The notes: generated by a model from the letters alone, not told the origin. A stretch of 64,000 bases of DNA from Embleya scabrispora (GCF_002024165.1 NZ_MWQN01000001.1:6820001-6884000), one strand, 5' to 3'; counted from the stretch's first letter, positions 45,095 to 55,266 are shown. A program made the numbers and translations.

Positions 45095-45157
45095 GGGGGC
45101 CTCCTGGGTGCGGTAGCGGCCGAACTCGCGGGCGGTGGGTGCTGCGGCCGACGGGCC

Positions 45158-48145
45158 CTACGTCATCTGACGTTGGACCAGTTGGTGGAACAGGCCGTCC
45201 TCGTCGGCCAGCAACTGGTCCGGCGGCCCGGACTGGACCACCCGTCCGGCGTCGAGCACCACGATGCGGTCGGCCTGCATCACCGTGGACAAGCGGTGCG
45301 CGATGATGATCCGGGTGGCGTTCAGCCGGCGGGTGCTCTGGGTGACCACCTCCTGGGTGCGGTTGTCCAGCGCGCTGGTCGCCTCGTCGAAGAACAGGAT
45401 GCGCGGCCGGCCGATCAGCGCCCGGGCGATCATCAGCCGTTGCCGCTGGCCGGCCGACAGGGTCACCGCGCCGTCGGAGAGCACGGTGTGCATGCCCATC
45501 GGCATCCGGCCCAGATCCTGGTCCAGACCGGCCATCTCGGCCGCCTCCCAGGCCTCGTCCAGGGTGTAGTTGCGCAGTCCGCAGATGTTGTGCAGCACGC
45601 TGCCGGCGAACAGCTGCCCGTTTTGCAACACCACGCCGAATTGCCGGCGCACCGCCGCCACGTCCAGCGACGCGAGGTCCTGGCCGTCGTAGAGCACCGA
45701 GCCGGTGGTCGGCTGCTCGAAACCGATCAGCAGGCGCAGCAGGGTGGACTTGCCGCAGCCCGTGGGTCCGACGATGGCGACGAACTCGCCGGGCCGGGCC
45801 CGCAGGTTCACGTCGTCCAGCACCGGCGGGGCGTCCGGCGCGTAGCGGAAGGACAGCCGGCTGACCTCGATGCCGCCGTACAGGTCGCCCGGCGGCTGCT
45901 TGGACTCCAACACCTCGGGCAACTCGGCGAGCACCGGCCGCACGCCCTCGAACAGCGGTACCGCCGCCGCCATCATGGTGATGCTCGCGGTCATCTGCAG
46001 CATCGAGCCCAGCATCAGGGCGTAGGCCACACTGAACGACAGGAACCCGCCGACGTCCAACTCCCCGTCGGCGGGGCCGGAGACCATCGCGAACAGCAGC
46101 AGCGTGCACAGCAGCAGATAGCCCGAGTTGAACACCGTGACCGTGTTCTGCAACCGACGGGTGCGCACCGACAACATCCGGCTGCGGGCGAAGCCCATCG
46201 CCCAGAACGCGAAGGCCCGGTCCTCGGCGGCGGCCACCCGCAACTTGGGCAGCCCGGTGAGCAGTTGGAACATGCGCCCCGACAACTCGTGTTCCTCGGC
46301 CATCAGCTCGCGCTGGCGCCGCATCTGGCGCAACCCGGCGACCGCGCACACCGCGCCGCCCAGGGCGGCCAGCAGCAGGGCGAGCAGCGCCAGCGGCACG
46401 CTGTAGAAGAACAGCAGTCCCAGGTTGACCAGGAAGATCAGACACGCCGGCACGAACAGCGCGGTGACTCCGCTGAGAATCTCGCGCAGCGCGCTGATGC
46501 CCAGCGCGGCGCTGCTCAGCGACCCGGAGGAGACGGACGCGAAGAACCCGGTGGGCAGGCGCAACAGCCGATCCCACACAGCGGCCTGGGCGATCGCCTC
46601 GAACCGCCCCTCCACCCGCAGCAGCGAGAGGTTCTGCACCGCGGACAACACCGCGGCCAACAGCGCGGAGGCGAGCAGCACCACGCACAGCTGGGTGACC
46701 AGGACCCGGTCGCCCTGCGGGACGAATACGCCGAGCACCTTCCCGGTCAACACCGGCACCGCCAGCCCGAGCAGCGCGGCGCCCAGGCCGCAGGCGAACA
46801 GCACGAGCACGTCGACGGTGCTGCCGCGCAGGCCGAAGCGCAGCAGGGTGCGGGCGCCGCCGGGGCTCTCCGGCAGGGCCGGATAGAACATGGTCGCGCG
46901 GTGTTCCAGGCGGGCCGCTCCGGCGCGGTCGACGGGCGTCCAGTCGGAGCCGGTGGAGTCGAGCACGTGATAGCGCCGACGCCGCCAGACCAGGGCCACC
47001 GGGCGGCGGGTGTCCGGATCCGCGTTCGCCACGCGGGTGTGCCCGACCAGCGGGCCGGAGTCGGTACGCCACCAGCGACCGGTGAGCGCCACGTCGCGCA
47101 CCCGGAAGCCGGACGAGACGGCGATCCGCTCCAGCGGGTCCAGCCGGGCGTCGGCGGCCTCCGAGGTGCCGCCCCGGGTGATCGTCACCCCGCTCGCCTG
47201 CCCGACCACCCGGGCCACCGCGAGGTAGTCGTCCTGGTCGGCCGCGTCCAGGCCGACCCGGTGCACCGGCCGGTAGGGGTCCAGGACCGCGCCGAGGGCG
47301 CGCGAGGAACGGCGCAGCGCGTCGGCGTCGACCTCGCGCCGCGCGTCCAGTTCCCGACAGGCGTTGCCGCGCCGGCCGCGCAGGCGTTCGTCCACGCGCT
47401 GCATCAGGGTGTGCTGGTGGTGGGCCAGGTCGTGGGTGAACGGGGCCTCGGTAAGTACGTCCAGGGTGCGGACGACGTGTACGAGCGCGCCGCCGACCGA
47501 GTACAGCCAGTCGGCCGCGCCGATTGCCAGCCGGCCGCCGAAGCCGACCGTGGCGCCCGCCTCGGGGACGTCGTCGGCCGGGGCGTCGGCGTCGGCCTCG
47601 TCGGGCCCGCCGATGGCCACCGACCCGGACAACACGCGCACCCACAGCGTGCCGGCGACCGAGCGGGCCGAGCCGCCGGCGGGCAACTCGGCGCCCTCGC
47701 CCGCCTCCAGCGCGGTGAACGTCCGCGGTGGCAGGCCCATTCGCACCGCGTCGGCCAGCGCGCCCAGGCCCCGGTCCAGGCCTGCCGCGAAGCGGCCCGC
47801 GAACGCCGCGTCGGCCGCGGCGGCGGCCAGGACGTCGGCCAGCGGCGCGGCTCGCACCGTCCCGCCGGGCAGCGGTTTGCCCAACATCGCGGTACCGCCG
47901 GCCGGTGCTCCGCACAACACCGTGCCGGCCCCCACCCGGCACAGGAACTGCCAGCGCCCGCCCTCCTCCCGGGTGGTGGCGAACACGTCCACCATGCCGG
48001 CGGTGACGAACCAGACCTTGAGGGCGCCGTCGAGTGCGCAGGCCCCGGCGAGTTCGGGGCCGAGCGCGGCACCGAGCGCGTGCAGGTCCGGCGGCGCGTC
48101 GTCGGGCGGCTCGGCGGGCTCGAAGCCCTGCGTGGGCTCGGTCAT
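45158..48145 (-). CDS. NHLM-type bacteriocin ABC exporter, second subunit (ABC2)
   Basis: 995 residues. The long N-terminal part (1-~420) begins with a cyclic-nucleotide-binding-like fold (LKVWFVTAGMVDVFATTREEGGRWQFLCRVGAG), as in the NHLM ABC2 family. It is followed by six membrane helices (VDVLVLFACGLGAALLGLAV onward) and an ATPase with Walker A GPTGCGKSTLL, signature TLSAGQRQRL, Walker B ILFFDEATSALD and IIIAHRLST. No C39 peptidase. It probably pairs with the C39-containing exporter to secrete the NHLP-derived peptide. Confidence 0.9.
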   Translation of the reverse strand: MTEPTQGFEPAEPPDDAPPDLHALGAALGPELAGACALDGALKVWFVTAGMVDVFATTREEGGRWQFLCRVGAGTVLCGAPAGGTAMLGKPLPGGTVRAAPLADVLAAAAADAAFAGRFAAGLDRGLGALADAVRMGLPPRTFTALEAGEGAELPAGGSARSVAGTLWVRVLSGSVAIGGPDEADADAPADDVPEAGATVGFGGRLAIGAADWLYSVGGALVHVVRTLDVLTEAPFTHDLAHHQHTLMQRVDERLRGRRGNACRELDARREVDADALRRSSRALGAVLDPYRPVHRVGLDAADQDDYLAVARVVGQASGVTITRGGTSEAADARLDPLERIAVSSGFRVRDVALTGRWWRTDSGPLVGHTRVANADPDTRRPVALVWRRRRYHVLDSTGSDWTPVDRAGAARLEHRATMFYPALPESPGGARTLLRFGLRGSTVDVLVLFACGLGAALLGLAVPVLTGKVLGVFVPQGDRVLVTQLCVVLLASALLAAVLSAVQNLSLLRVEGRFEAIAQAAVWDRLLRLPTGFFASVSSGSLSSAALGISALREILSGVTALFVPACLIFLVNLGLLFFYSVPLALLALLLAALGGAVCAVAGLRQMRRQRELMAEEHELSGRMFQLLTGLPKLRVAAAEDRAFAFWAMGFARSRMLSVRTRRLQNTVTVFNSGYLLLCTLLLFAMVSGPADGELDVGGFLSFSVAYALMLGSMLQMTASITMMAAAVPLFEGVRPVLAELPEVLESKQPPGDLYGGIEVSRLSFRYAPDAPPVLDDVNLRARPGEFVAIVGPTGCGKSTLLRLLIGFEQPTTGSVLYDGQDLASLDVAAVRRQFGVVLQNGQLFAGSVLHNICGLRNYTLDEAWEAAEMAGLDQDLGRMPMGMHTVLSDGAVTLSAGQRQRLMIARALIGRPRILFFDEATSALDNRTQEVVTQSTRRLNATRIIIAHRLSTVMQADRIVVLDAGRVVQSGPPDQLLADEDGLFHQLVQRQMT

Positions 48146-48275
48146 CCTTCCTCCTCTTTTCCGTGGGGGACAACTCCGTGGGGACGGCGGACCGGGCGTG
48201 AGCGGCGGGGCGCCGGGTGCGCGCGGAGCGCGGCCGCTTCGGGTGTGGTCGGGTGGTCGGGGGCGGCGTGCGGGG

Positions 48276-50537
48276 CTACAGGTCGCGGATCAGTTCGGCG
48301 TACGGGCCGGGGATGCCCGCCAGGGTGTGGTGGTCGCCGCGCTGGGCGACCCGACCCTGTTCGAGCACCACGATCTCGTCGCTGTCGCGCACCGTGGACA
48401 GGCGGTGCGCGATGATCACGCACGCGCAGCCGCGACGGCGCAGGTTGTCGTCGATGGTCGCCTCGGTCTGCGCGTCCAGTGCGCTGGTGGCCTCGTCCAG
48501 GACCAGCACGCTGGGGTTGCGGACCAGGGCGCGGGCGATCTCCAGGCGCTGGCGCTGGCCGCCGGAGAAGTTCTTGCCGCTCTCCGCGACCGCGCTGTGG
48601 ATGGTGCCGGGCCGGGCCGCGACCACGTCGTACACGGCGGCGTCGCGGAGCGCCGCGACCACCGTCTCGTCCGGGATCGAGTCGTCCCACAGCGTGACGT
48701 TGTCCCGTACGGTGCCCTCGAACAGGAAGATGTCCTGGTCCACGAACGCCACCGCGGTGCCCATCACGTCGCGCGGATAGTCCCGGCGCGGCCGGCCGTC
48801 GAACAGCAGTTCGCCGCTCCACGGTTCGTACAACCCGGCGATCAACCGGCTCACCGTCGACTTGCCGCTGCCCGAGCCGCCGACCAGGGCGACCCGCCGG
48901 CCGGGGCCCACCCGCAGCGAGAAGTCGTCGAGGAGCGGTTTGCCCAACGGACTGTAGCCGAAGGTGACATGGGACAACTCGACCCGACCGGCGAGCACCG
49001 CGGCCGGCTCCTCGGCGCCGGAGCGGGCGCGGCGGTCCCGCTCGTCGTCGAGGAACTCGGGCGCGGGCGGGAACTTCTCGATGTCCTTGAGCCGGCCCAG
49101 GTCGGCGGTCACGTCCTGCAACCTCGGTCCCAGGTTGGTCAGTTGCGCCACGGGGCGGCTGAACGAGTTGACCAGGGTCTGGAAGGCGACCAGCAGACCG
49201 ATCGACATGTGCCCGTCGATCGCCCGCAGACCCCCGATCCACAGCAGCAGACCGCTGTCCACGGCGGCCAGCAGCGGCGGCACCACGGCCAGGATCGAGG
49301 TGGGCGCGCCCAGTGCCTGCTGTCCGGAGACCACCCGGGCCTGGAACCCGGCCCAGCGCTTGAAGTAGTCGCCCTCGGCCCCGGACGCCTTCAGCGTCTC
49401 GATCAACTGGAGGCCGTTGAACGACGCCGACACCAGGCCCGAGCGGTCCGCGCGCAGCCTGGCCACGGTGTCGGTGCGCATCCGCGAGACCAGTTTGAGG
49501 ACCACGATGTTGAGCATCGCCACGCCGACCCCGACCAGGGTCAACTGCGCGTCGTAGGTCCACAGCAGGCCCGCGTAGACCACCACGAGCAGCATGCTGA
49601 CCACCGTGGTGGCCACGTCGCGGGACAGGATCTGCGCGATGGTGTTGTTGGCGGAGACCCGCTTGCTGATCTCGGCCGGGTTGCGCTGGGTGAAGAACAC
49701 CACGGGCAGGCGCAGCAGATGGCGCACCACGCGGACCGAACTGCGGATCGAGGACGCGGACTCGACCCGCAGCAGATGGGTCTGTTGCAGCATGGTCAGC
49801 GCGATGGTGACCGCCGCCGCCAGACCCATCGAGGCGAGCAGCGCGGGCAGGAACGAATGGTCCTCGCCGGTGAGCACCCGGTCGATGAAGACCCGGGTGA
49901 ACGCGGGCGCGGCCAGGCCGGGCAGGATCAGCAGCAGGCTGGCCAGGAGGGCGAGCAGCAGCGCGCCGCCGCTGCTGCGATAGCGCGCGCGCAGGTCGGC
50001 GAGCAGCCGGGGCGGGTGCCCGCCGCGCCGGAACCGCGGACCCGGCTCGAAGGTGAGCACGATGCCGGTGAACGCGACGTCGAACTCCTCGGTGGTGACC
50101 GACCGGCGGCCCTGCGCGGGATCGTTGAGCCGCACCATCGGCCGCCCGAGTCGGCGGGTCATGCCCTCGTAGACGACGAAGTGGTTGAACTTCCAGAACA
50201 GGATGGCCGGCGGCCGGTTCCGGGCCAGCGCCGCGGTCTCCATCTGCATGCCGCGCGCGATCAGTCCGTACGAGCGCGCGGCGCGCAGCAGGTTCGCCGC
50301 CTTGGCGCCGTCCCGGGAGACCCCGCACGCGTGTCGCAACTCCTCCAGCGGGACGAACCGGCCGTGGTGGGCGAGCACCATGGCCAGCGCGGCGGCGCCG
50401 CACTCGACCCCCTCCAGCTGGATGACCGTGGGCGTGCGTACCGACATCCGGCGCTCGGCGGACTCGCGGCGGCGGCGACCGCGCTCGGGCGGGGCGGGCG
50501 GTGCCCCGGCGGGCGGTGGCGAACTGGTGGTGGTCAT
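48276..50537 (-). CDS. NHLM-type ABC exporter with C39 leader peptidase (ABC1)
   Basis: 753 residues. The C39 peptidase (35-160) has Cys46 in LEGVECGAAALAMVLAHHG, His119 in WKFNHFVVYEG and Asp139 in RLNDPAQG. Membrane domain ~190-460. The ATPase has Walker A VGGSGSGKSTVSRL, signature FSGGQRQRLEIARAL, VLVLDEATSALD and IIAHRLST. It should cut after the Gly-Gly at residue 105 of both precursors while exporting them. ATGA overlap with the HlyD gene. Confidence 0.93.
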   Translation of the reverse strand: MTTTSSPPPAGAPPAPPERGRRRRESAERRMSVRTPTVIQLEGVECGAAALAMVLAHHGRFVPLEELRHACGVSRDGAKAANLLRAARSYGLIARGMQMETAALARNRPPAILFWKFNHFVVYEGMTRRLGRPMVRLNDPAQGRRSVTTEEFDVAFTGIVLTFEPGPRFRRGGHPPRLLADLRARYRSSGGALLLALLASLLLILPGLAAPAFTRVFIDRVLTGEDHSFLPALLASMGLAAAVTIALTMLQQTHLLRVESASSIRSSVRVVRHLLRLPVVFFTQRNPAEISKRVSANNTIAQILSRDVATTVVSMLLVVVYAGLLWTYDAQLTLVGVGVAMLNIVVLKLVSRMRTDTVARLRADRSGLVSASFNGLQLIETLKASGAEGDYFKRWAGFQARVVSGQQALGAPTSILAVVPPLLAAVDSGLLLWIGGLRAIDGHMSIGLLVAFQTLVNSFSRPVAQLTNLGPRLQDVTADLGRLKDIEKFPPAPEFLDDERDRRARSGAEEPAAVLAGRVELSHVTFGYSPLGKPLLDDFSLRVGPGRRVALVGGSGSGKSTVSRLIAGLYEPWSGELLFDGRPRRDYPRDVMGTAVAFVDQDIFLFEGTVRDNVTLWDDSIPDETVVAALRDAAVYDVVAARPGTIHSAVAESGKNFSGGQRQRLEIARALVRNPSVLVLDEATSALDAQTEATIDDNLRRRGCACVIIAHRLSTVRDSDEIVVLEQGRVAQRGDHHTLAGIPGPYAELIRDL

Positions 50538-51349
50538 CCCGGAAGCAGCCAATCGAGCGGGCGCTCGCCGGGCAGGCGGGCGAAGCCGGTGATGGGGGTC
50601 TGCGAGTCGATCCGGAACGGCGGGCCCGACTTGTTGGTCCAGCGGTAGCCGCTGAGCGTGCGCGGGTCGGTCTCCAGATCGACGGTGACCCGGACCGCGC
50701 CGCCGGCGGACAGCAGGCGGCCGGCGGCCTGCTGGTCGCCGCCGAGGAAGTCGGCCACCTGCTGGGCGGTGTACGGGAACTGGTCGATCGCGGTGATCCG
50801 GCCGCGCAGCAGCCCGAACGCCTGGGAGGGCGCGGACTGTACGGACACGTCCACCTGGGTGCCCGGGCGCAACATGCCCGCGCTGCGCGGGGATACGAAC
50901 AGCGTGGCCAGGAGCCGGTCGTCGTTGGCGTCGGTGCGCTCGACGGTCATGAAGGTGGTGCCGACGGAGATGTATTGGCCGCTGGAGACGAGCAGACCGA
51001 TCACCCGGCCGGCGAACGGCGCCCGGACGATCTGGGTGGCGCCCTGGGCGTCGACCACGGAGAGCACCGGGGTGCCCTTGGGCACGAGTGTGGCCGAGTC
51101 GACGAACAAATTGGACACCAGCCCGGTCTGCGGGCTCTGCACGCGCGAGACGCCGAGCGGATGGGTGAGGATGCCGGGCACCTCGACCTTGCGCGGCAGG
51201 GTGCCGCCCGCCGACCAGGCGGCGGTGGCGCCGAGCAGCAGGGCCAGGGCGAGCAGCAGGGCCCAGGCGCGGGTGCGCACCAGGCGGATGGGCGCGTCGA
51301 GTTCCTCGGGGGCCTTCAGTCCCTCCAAGGCCTCGCGACGGAAGTTCAT
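50534..51349 (-). CDS. NHLM-type HlyD-family secretion protein
   Basis: 271 residues. One N-terminal membrane anchor (AWALLLALALLLGATAAWSAGG) is followed by a biotinyl-lipoyl-like hybrid domain (VQSPQTGLVSNLFVDSATLVPKGTPVLSVVD, VRAPFAGRVIGLLVSSGQYISVGTTFMTVE) and a beta-barrel part. Acts as the membrane-fusion/adaptor subunit for the two ABC exporters. Coupled by ATGA to both the SagB gene and the ABC1 gene. Confidence 0.9.
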   Translation of the reverse strand: MNFRREALEGLKAPEELDAPIRLVRTRAWALLLALALLLGATAAWSAGGTLPRKVEVPGILTHPLGVSRVQSPQTGLVSNLFVDSATLVPKGTPVLSVVDAQGATQIVRAPFAGRVIGLLVSSGQYISVGTTFMTVERTDANDDRLLATLFVSPRSAGMLRPGTQVDVSVQSAPSQAFGLLRGRITAIDQFPYTAQQVADFLGGDQQAAGRLLSAGGAVRVTVDLETDPRTLSGYRWTNKSGPPFRIDSQTPITGFARLPGERPLDWLLPG

Positions 51350-52812
51350 GGCCGTCCCCCTCCGGGCCCGCCCGGCACGGCGGTGTTCGGCTCCGGGCCG
51401 ACCGTGCCGAGCAGGAACTCGCCGACGGTTCCCTCGCGTTCCCAGCGGTTGCCGGTGGCGAGGGCGAACAGGTCGGAGTCGCCGCCGCCGAGCCCGCACC
51501 CGCCAAGGCCCATCGCGGTCGCGACCAGGTACATCGTCTGGTAGAGCACCCCGACGTGTTTGAGGACGAGTGCGTAACCCATCGTCTGGTACTTCCACAT
51601 CACCCGCCCGAAGCGCGCGCTCACCAGCAGGACGACCTGCGGTGGCGTGCTCATCAGCGCGGTGGCGCGGGCGATCTCGGACAACCGGCCGACCGCCGGT
51701 CCCGGCTCGGCGGCGCGTTCGAGGCGGTGGTCCCGCGGGTCGTAGTGGTACAGGCCCGGGGGCACTCCGACCACGTTGTTCACCAGCGGGTACAGCTCCA
51801 GTTCGTGACAGCGCCCGCCCGACGGGTAGGGCCGGTCGCCGACTTCCTGGCGGTCCTCGTGCAGGACGGCGCGATTGCGCGCGGTGCGGTACAGGAACTC
51901 GCCGAGCTGCGCGAGGGTCAGCGGCTTCGTGTCGTCGTGCGCGCGCACCGAGCGGCGGCCCTCCAGCACGTCGGTCAGCGGCGGATCGGCACGGCGTACC
52001 GCGTCGAGGTCGGGGCGGGGCAGATCGACGGTCGGTCCGTCGAACGACGGGCGGACCACCGGCAGGGGCGGCTCGGCGGCGGCCCGCCAATAGGTGCCGC
52101 CGTAGGGCAGGTCGTGCCGGCCGGCCCTGGTGCGCCCGTGGAACCACAATTCGTGCGGCGACCACTTGGCCCGGTCCGGATCGGCGTCCTCCTGCTCCGG
52201 GTCGACCAACAGGCCGTGTCGGGCCAGCAGTTCCAGGGCGCGCGCACCGCCGGGCGGCAGCGCGCCGACCTCGTGGTGCGGCAGCGCGGCCACCAGTGCG
52301 GCCAGCGCCGGGTCCAGCAGGTCGGCGGCGACCGCGGCCAACGGCGACTCCAGGACGGTGTGTTCGCCCTCGCGGCGGAGCACCGCGAAGCGGGACAACC
52401 GCCGGGTCGCCGGATCGGGGGCGGCCGTACCGCGGGCGAGGGGGGCCGGCGGGGCGAGCGGACGCAGCGCGAGGACGGGTCGGCCGGCCACCTCCAGGGT
52501 GGTGCCCAGCCACCCGCCGGCGCGCAAGCGCTGGAGCAGCGCGGGCAGTTTGAGCAGGGCGCCCTCCCCGTCGCGGTCGAGCACGGCCCGGTGCAGGTCG
52601 TCCTCGCTGCTCGGGCGGTCGGCGAGCAGCGCGACGGCCGCCGCGACGCCCGGGGTCAACACGCCCAGGGACAGTCCGCGCGGCCCGAGGAAGAGCAGGG
52701 TGGCGCCGGCGTCGTCGGTGTTCGCCCGCGCGTTCGGATGCAGGGCGATGCGTTCCACCGGCACCGTCGTCGCGGCGCCGGCCGCGGTCGGCGGGATACC
52801 GAGGCTGGTCAT
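51346..52812 (-). CDS. SagB-type FMN-dependent azoline dehydrogenase
   Basis: 488 residues. The C-terminal half (about 275-470) is the nitroreductase-like SagB dehydrogenase: RRSVRAHDDTKPLTLAQLGEFLYRTARN, RPYPSGGRCHELELYPLVNNV, LYHYDPRDHRLE and LYQTMYLVATAMGLGGCGLGGGD. The N-terminal half resembles the extra domain of SagB fusions. It should oxidise azolines formed by the YcaO partner to aromatic azoles using FMN. GGAGG 4 nt before ATG 52812. Confidence 0.92.
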   Translation of the reverse strand: MTSLGIPPTAAGAATTVPVERIALHPNARANTDDAGATLLFLGPRGLSLGVLTPGVAAAVALLADRPSSEDDLHRAVLDRDGEGALLKLPALLQRLRAGGWLGTTLEVAGRPVLALRPLAPPAPLARGTAAPDPATRRLSRFAVLRREGEHTVLESPLAAVAADLLDPALAALVAALPHHEVGALPPGGARALELLARHGLLVDPEQEDADPDRAKWSPHELWFHGRTRAGRHDLPYGGTYWRAAAEPPLPVVRPSFDGPTVDLPRPDLDAVRRADPPLTDVLEGRRSVRAHDDTKPLTLAQLGEFLYRTARNRAVLHEDRQEVGDRPYPSGGRCHELELYPLVNNVVGVPPGLYHYDPRDHRLERAAEPGPAVGRLSEIARATALMSTPPQVVLLVSARFGRVMWKYQTMGYALVLKHVGVLYQTMYLVATAMGLGGCGLGGGDSDLFALATGNRWEREGTVGEFLLGTVGPEPNTAVPGGPGGGRP

Positions 52813-52959
52813 GGAACCTCCGGGGCAGGTCGGGCCGGGCCGGATCGGTTACGCGGCGGGAGCGGCCCGGGCGGAGCGGGGCCGGCCCGGCCGAGCCGAC
52901 CGGGCGCCTGGAGAGCGCCGCCGGTCGGCCCGGACCCGGGCCATGGGCACGGGACATGC

Positions 52960-55266
52960 TCAGAAGAAGACGCTGTACGGGTTGAGGTCGGCCTCGGGCA
53001 CCGGTTCGGCCAGCCAGCCGAGCCGCACGGGCGTGTCGTACATCCGCCCCGGGCCCAACCGGCGCCAGAAGTGCCGCAGCCCCGGGACCATCACCTTGGC
53101 CACGTTCAACTCCAGGTCGGGCAGCGTCTGGTCGAGCACGATCACCTCGAGGTCGACCGCGCGCAACCGCTCCACCGTGCCGCGGATGTCGCGCGCGATG
53201 TCGCCGCTGTGCAGGACGCCGTAGCCCTCCAGCGTGGTCTGCGGCAGATGCCGTGCGGGCAGCGCCCACGGCTCCTGCTCGGCGGTGGCGGTGTGCAGCC
53301 AGGCCAGGGTGTGCGGGTCGTCCTCCCAGTAGGCGGTGGTGCCGTCGGGGTTGCGGTTGATCACCGCGGGCAGGAACTGGTTGACCTCGGTCAGCGCGCG
53401 CAACACCGCGATGCGCACGTCCAGGTGGGCGCCGAAGCCGAGGAGGATGTCCTCCACCGGGTGGTCGGTGCGCCGGGAGACCGCGGCGAACGTGGGCACG
53501 CCCAGGTCGGTGGTGATGTCGACGACCTCCAGGGTGCGCTGCATCCCGGCGTAGAAGTCGCGCAGACTGTCCACGTACGGCTCGTGCAGCGAGTCCAGGT
53601 CGAAGCCCGGGCGCAGCGCCCGGTTGTACCACCACAGGCCGACCGCGTCCCGCTCGCAACTCTCGAACAGCCCCTGCATGATCGCCTCTTCGAGGGTGTT
53701 CCCGGAGGCGTTGCCGTTGCCGTCGCTGAAGCAGTAGAAGTGCTCGTTCAGGTCGGGGTGGCCGAACCAGGAGTAGCCGGCCGGCACCAGGCGGGGCCGG
53801 TCGTCGGTCAGCGACCAGGCCCGGGTCCAGTTCAGTCGGTGCTTCTCGTCGAATCGTTCCGGCACGATGTGCAGGCGTCCGGCCGACTCGCGGTTCCACT
53901 CCTCGCGCGTCTCGTACTGGGTCTCGGAGTAGAGCAGCAGATCGTACGGGTGCACGGCCAGGTCGGCGCCCAACTCCTCGAACGAACCCGGCTCGGTCCG
54001 GCGGTCGCCGCGCCACACCCCCGAGTAGCGCTCGATCGCCTCGCACACGCCGCTGACCCGGGCCTGGACGTCGCTGCGGCCCTTGCCGCCGCTCTGGCCG
54101 CGCAGATTGCGGCGCAACATGCCGATGTTGGGTCCGGGTACGGCGAAGTTGTGGCTGGCCGAGTAGCTGAAGGTGACGCCGTTGTCCACGTCGTTGAGCA
54201 GGCGCAGCGCGCTGACCGCGCCGAGCAGTCGGCTGATGTGCTTCTCCAGCCGCTTGAACGTGTCGTCCGGGCGCATCGTACGGTGCCCGCCCTCGTCGTC
54301 GAATCGCACCGCCTGGTCCACGAGTTCGACCCGGGGATCGCGGTTCAGGAGCAGCGCGGGATCGCCGCAGGCGGGGCACTGCGGCTGCCGGATCAACCGG
54401 TGTTGCTCCAGCCTCCGGCTGGGTACGTGCAGCGACACCAGCACCCCCTCGTAGCCGGAACGCCCCTCCGCCGCCAGGAGTTCGGCCGCCGCGGCGGCGA
54501 CCAGGTGCGCGGACAGGCCCACCGACCAGGCGGTGGCGGCCAGGGAGGTGCGGATCGGCTCCTCGTCGACGGTGCCGTCGGGGCGCCGCCGCAGGAAGGT
54601 CTCCACCTGCTGGTTGCCCGCCAGGCGGTGGGCCAGACAGTGCCAACAGCCGGTGCGCCCGGGGACCAGGTAGGGGCCGGTCCACACATCCGCCCCGGTC
54701 GGCTTGGCCAGCAGCCAGGGCAGCCCGGCGGCCCGCAACCGGGCGTCCATCGCGGCCAGTCTCGGGTCGAGATAGTCGTCGGTGAGCACCACCGTCAGGT
54801 CCGGCCGGTGTCCGCCCTCGGTGGGCGCCGCGCCGGTCGCGGCCGAGGTCACCGGGGTCACCGCCGCGCCGATCTCGCGCAACGCCGCTACCACGGCGGC
54901 GGCGTCCACGGCGCCGAGCGCGGCCACCTCGATCCGAGCCCCTCGCAGCCGATGGGCCGCCTCGACGGCATCCAGGCCCAGGCTCTCCCAGGCCGCGGCC
55001 CCGGCCCGGTCGTCGCTCGCCGCGCCGTCCACGAGGTGGCCGAAGCGCTGGAACTTCGAGATCGCGAAGACCACTTCGCCCATCGTGAAGCGCTCGGCGA
55101 GCTTCTCGGTGATCTCGGCGATGGTGTGCGTGCCGTCGAGATACGGCAACACGGCCGCGACCGCCTTGCCCTGGACGAGGTAGTGGCCCTCCTCGCACAG
55201 GAGGAAGACCCGATCCGTGCCGAAGGGGCGAGGGACGAGATGTGCCTTGAGTCGAGGCAGGTCCAC
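52960..55266 (-). CDS. Fused E1-like/YcaO azoline cyclodehydratase
   Basis: 768 residues from GTG 55266 (GGGAGAG 5 nt upstream). Residues 1-80 are a winged-helix leader-recognition-like region; 110-300 an E1/ThiF-like (ocin-ThiF) domain with a zinc tetrad CWHC (207-210) and CPAC (297-300). From ~310 the YcaO domain follows, with ATP/Mg residues in SGVCEAIER (405-413) and LEEAIMQGLFESCER (525-539). It should bind the leader and cyclise Cys/Ser/Thr to thiazolines and oxazolines using ATP. The C-terminus ends LNPYSVFF rather than the Pro-rich tail usual for azoline YcaO proteins. Confidence 0.93.
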   Translation of the reverse strand: MDLPRLKAHLVPRPFGTDRVFLLCEEGHYLVQGKAVAAVLPYLDGTHTIAEITEKLAERFTMGEVVFAISKFQRFGHLVDGAASDDRAGAAAWESLGLDAVEAAHRLRGARIEVAALGAVDAAAVVAALREIGAAVTPVTSAATGAAPTEGGHRPDLTVVLTDDYLDPRLAAMDARLRAAGLPWLLAKPTGADVWTGPYLVPGRTGCWHCLAHRLAGNQQVETFLRRRPDGTVDEEPIRTSLAATAWSVGLSAHLVAAAAAELLAAEGRSGYEGVLVSLHVPSRRLEQHRLIRQPQCPACGDPALLLNRDPRVELVDQAVRFDDEGGHRTMRPDDTFKRLEKHISRLLGAVSALRLLNDVDNGVTFSYSASHNFAVPGPNIGMLRRNLRGQSGGKGRSDVQARVSGVCEAIERYSGVWRGDRRTEPGSFEELGADLAVHPYDLLLYSETQYETREEWNRESAGRLHIVPERFDEKHRLNWTRAWSLTDDRPRLVPAGYSWFGHPDLNEHFYCFSDGNGNASGNTLEEAIMQGLFESCERDAVGLWWYNRALRPGFDLDSLHEPYVDSLRDFYAGMQRTLEVVDITTDLGVPTFAAVSRRTDHPVEDILLGFGAHLDVRIAVLRALTEVNQFLPAVINRNPDGTTAYWEDDPHTLAWLHTATAEQEPWALPARHLPQTTLEGYGVLHSGDIARDIRGTVERLRAVDLEVIVLDQTLPDLELNVAKVMVPGLRHFWRRLGPGRMYDTPVRLGWLAEPVPEADLNPYSVFF

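Noticed and set aside
42849..48173. A single open minus-strand frame of about 1770 codons joining the methyltransferase to sequence across the P450 and ABC genes
   Set aside because: Only the last ~278 codons show protein-like sequence; the rest is an alternative frame of the P450 and NHLM exporter genes with Arg/Gly/Pro-rich nonsense.
43577..48415. A plus-strand open frame of about 1600 codons opposite the exporter genes
   Set aside because: Composition is repetitive Arg/Gln/Val/Ala-rich, with no domain; it is the antisense shadow of the real genes in very GC-rich DNA.
50534..55198. Possible giant fusion of HlyD with upstream sequence in one minus-strand frame
   Set aside because: The upstream part overlaps SagB and YcaO in the wrong frame; ATG 51349 gives a normal-length HlyD with a coupled start.
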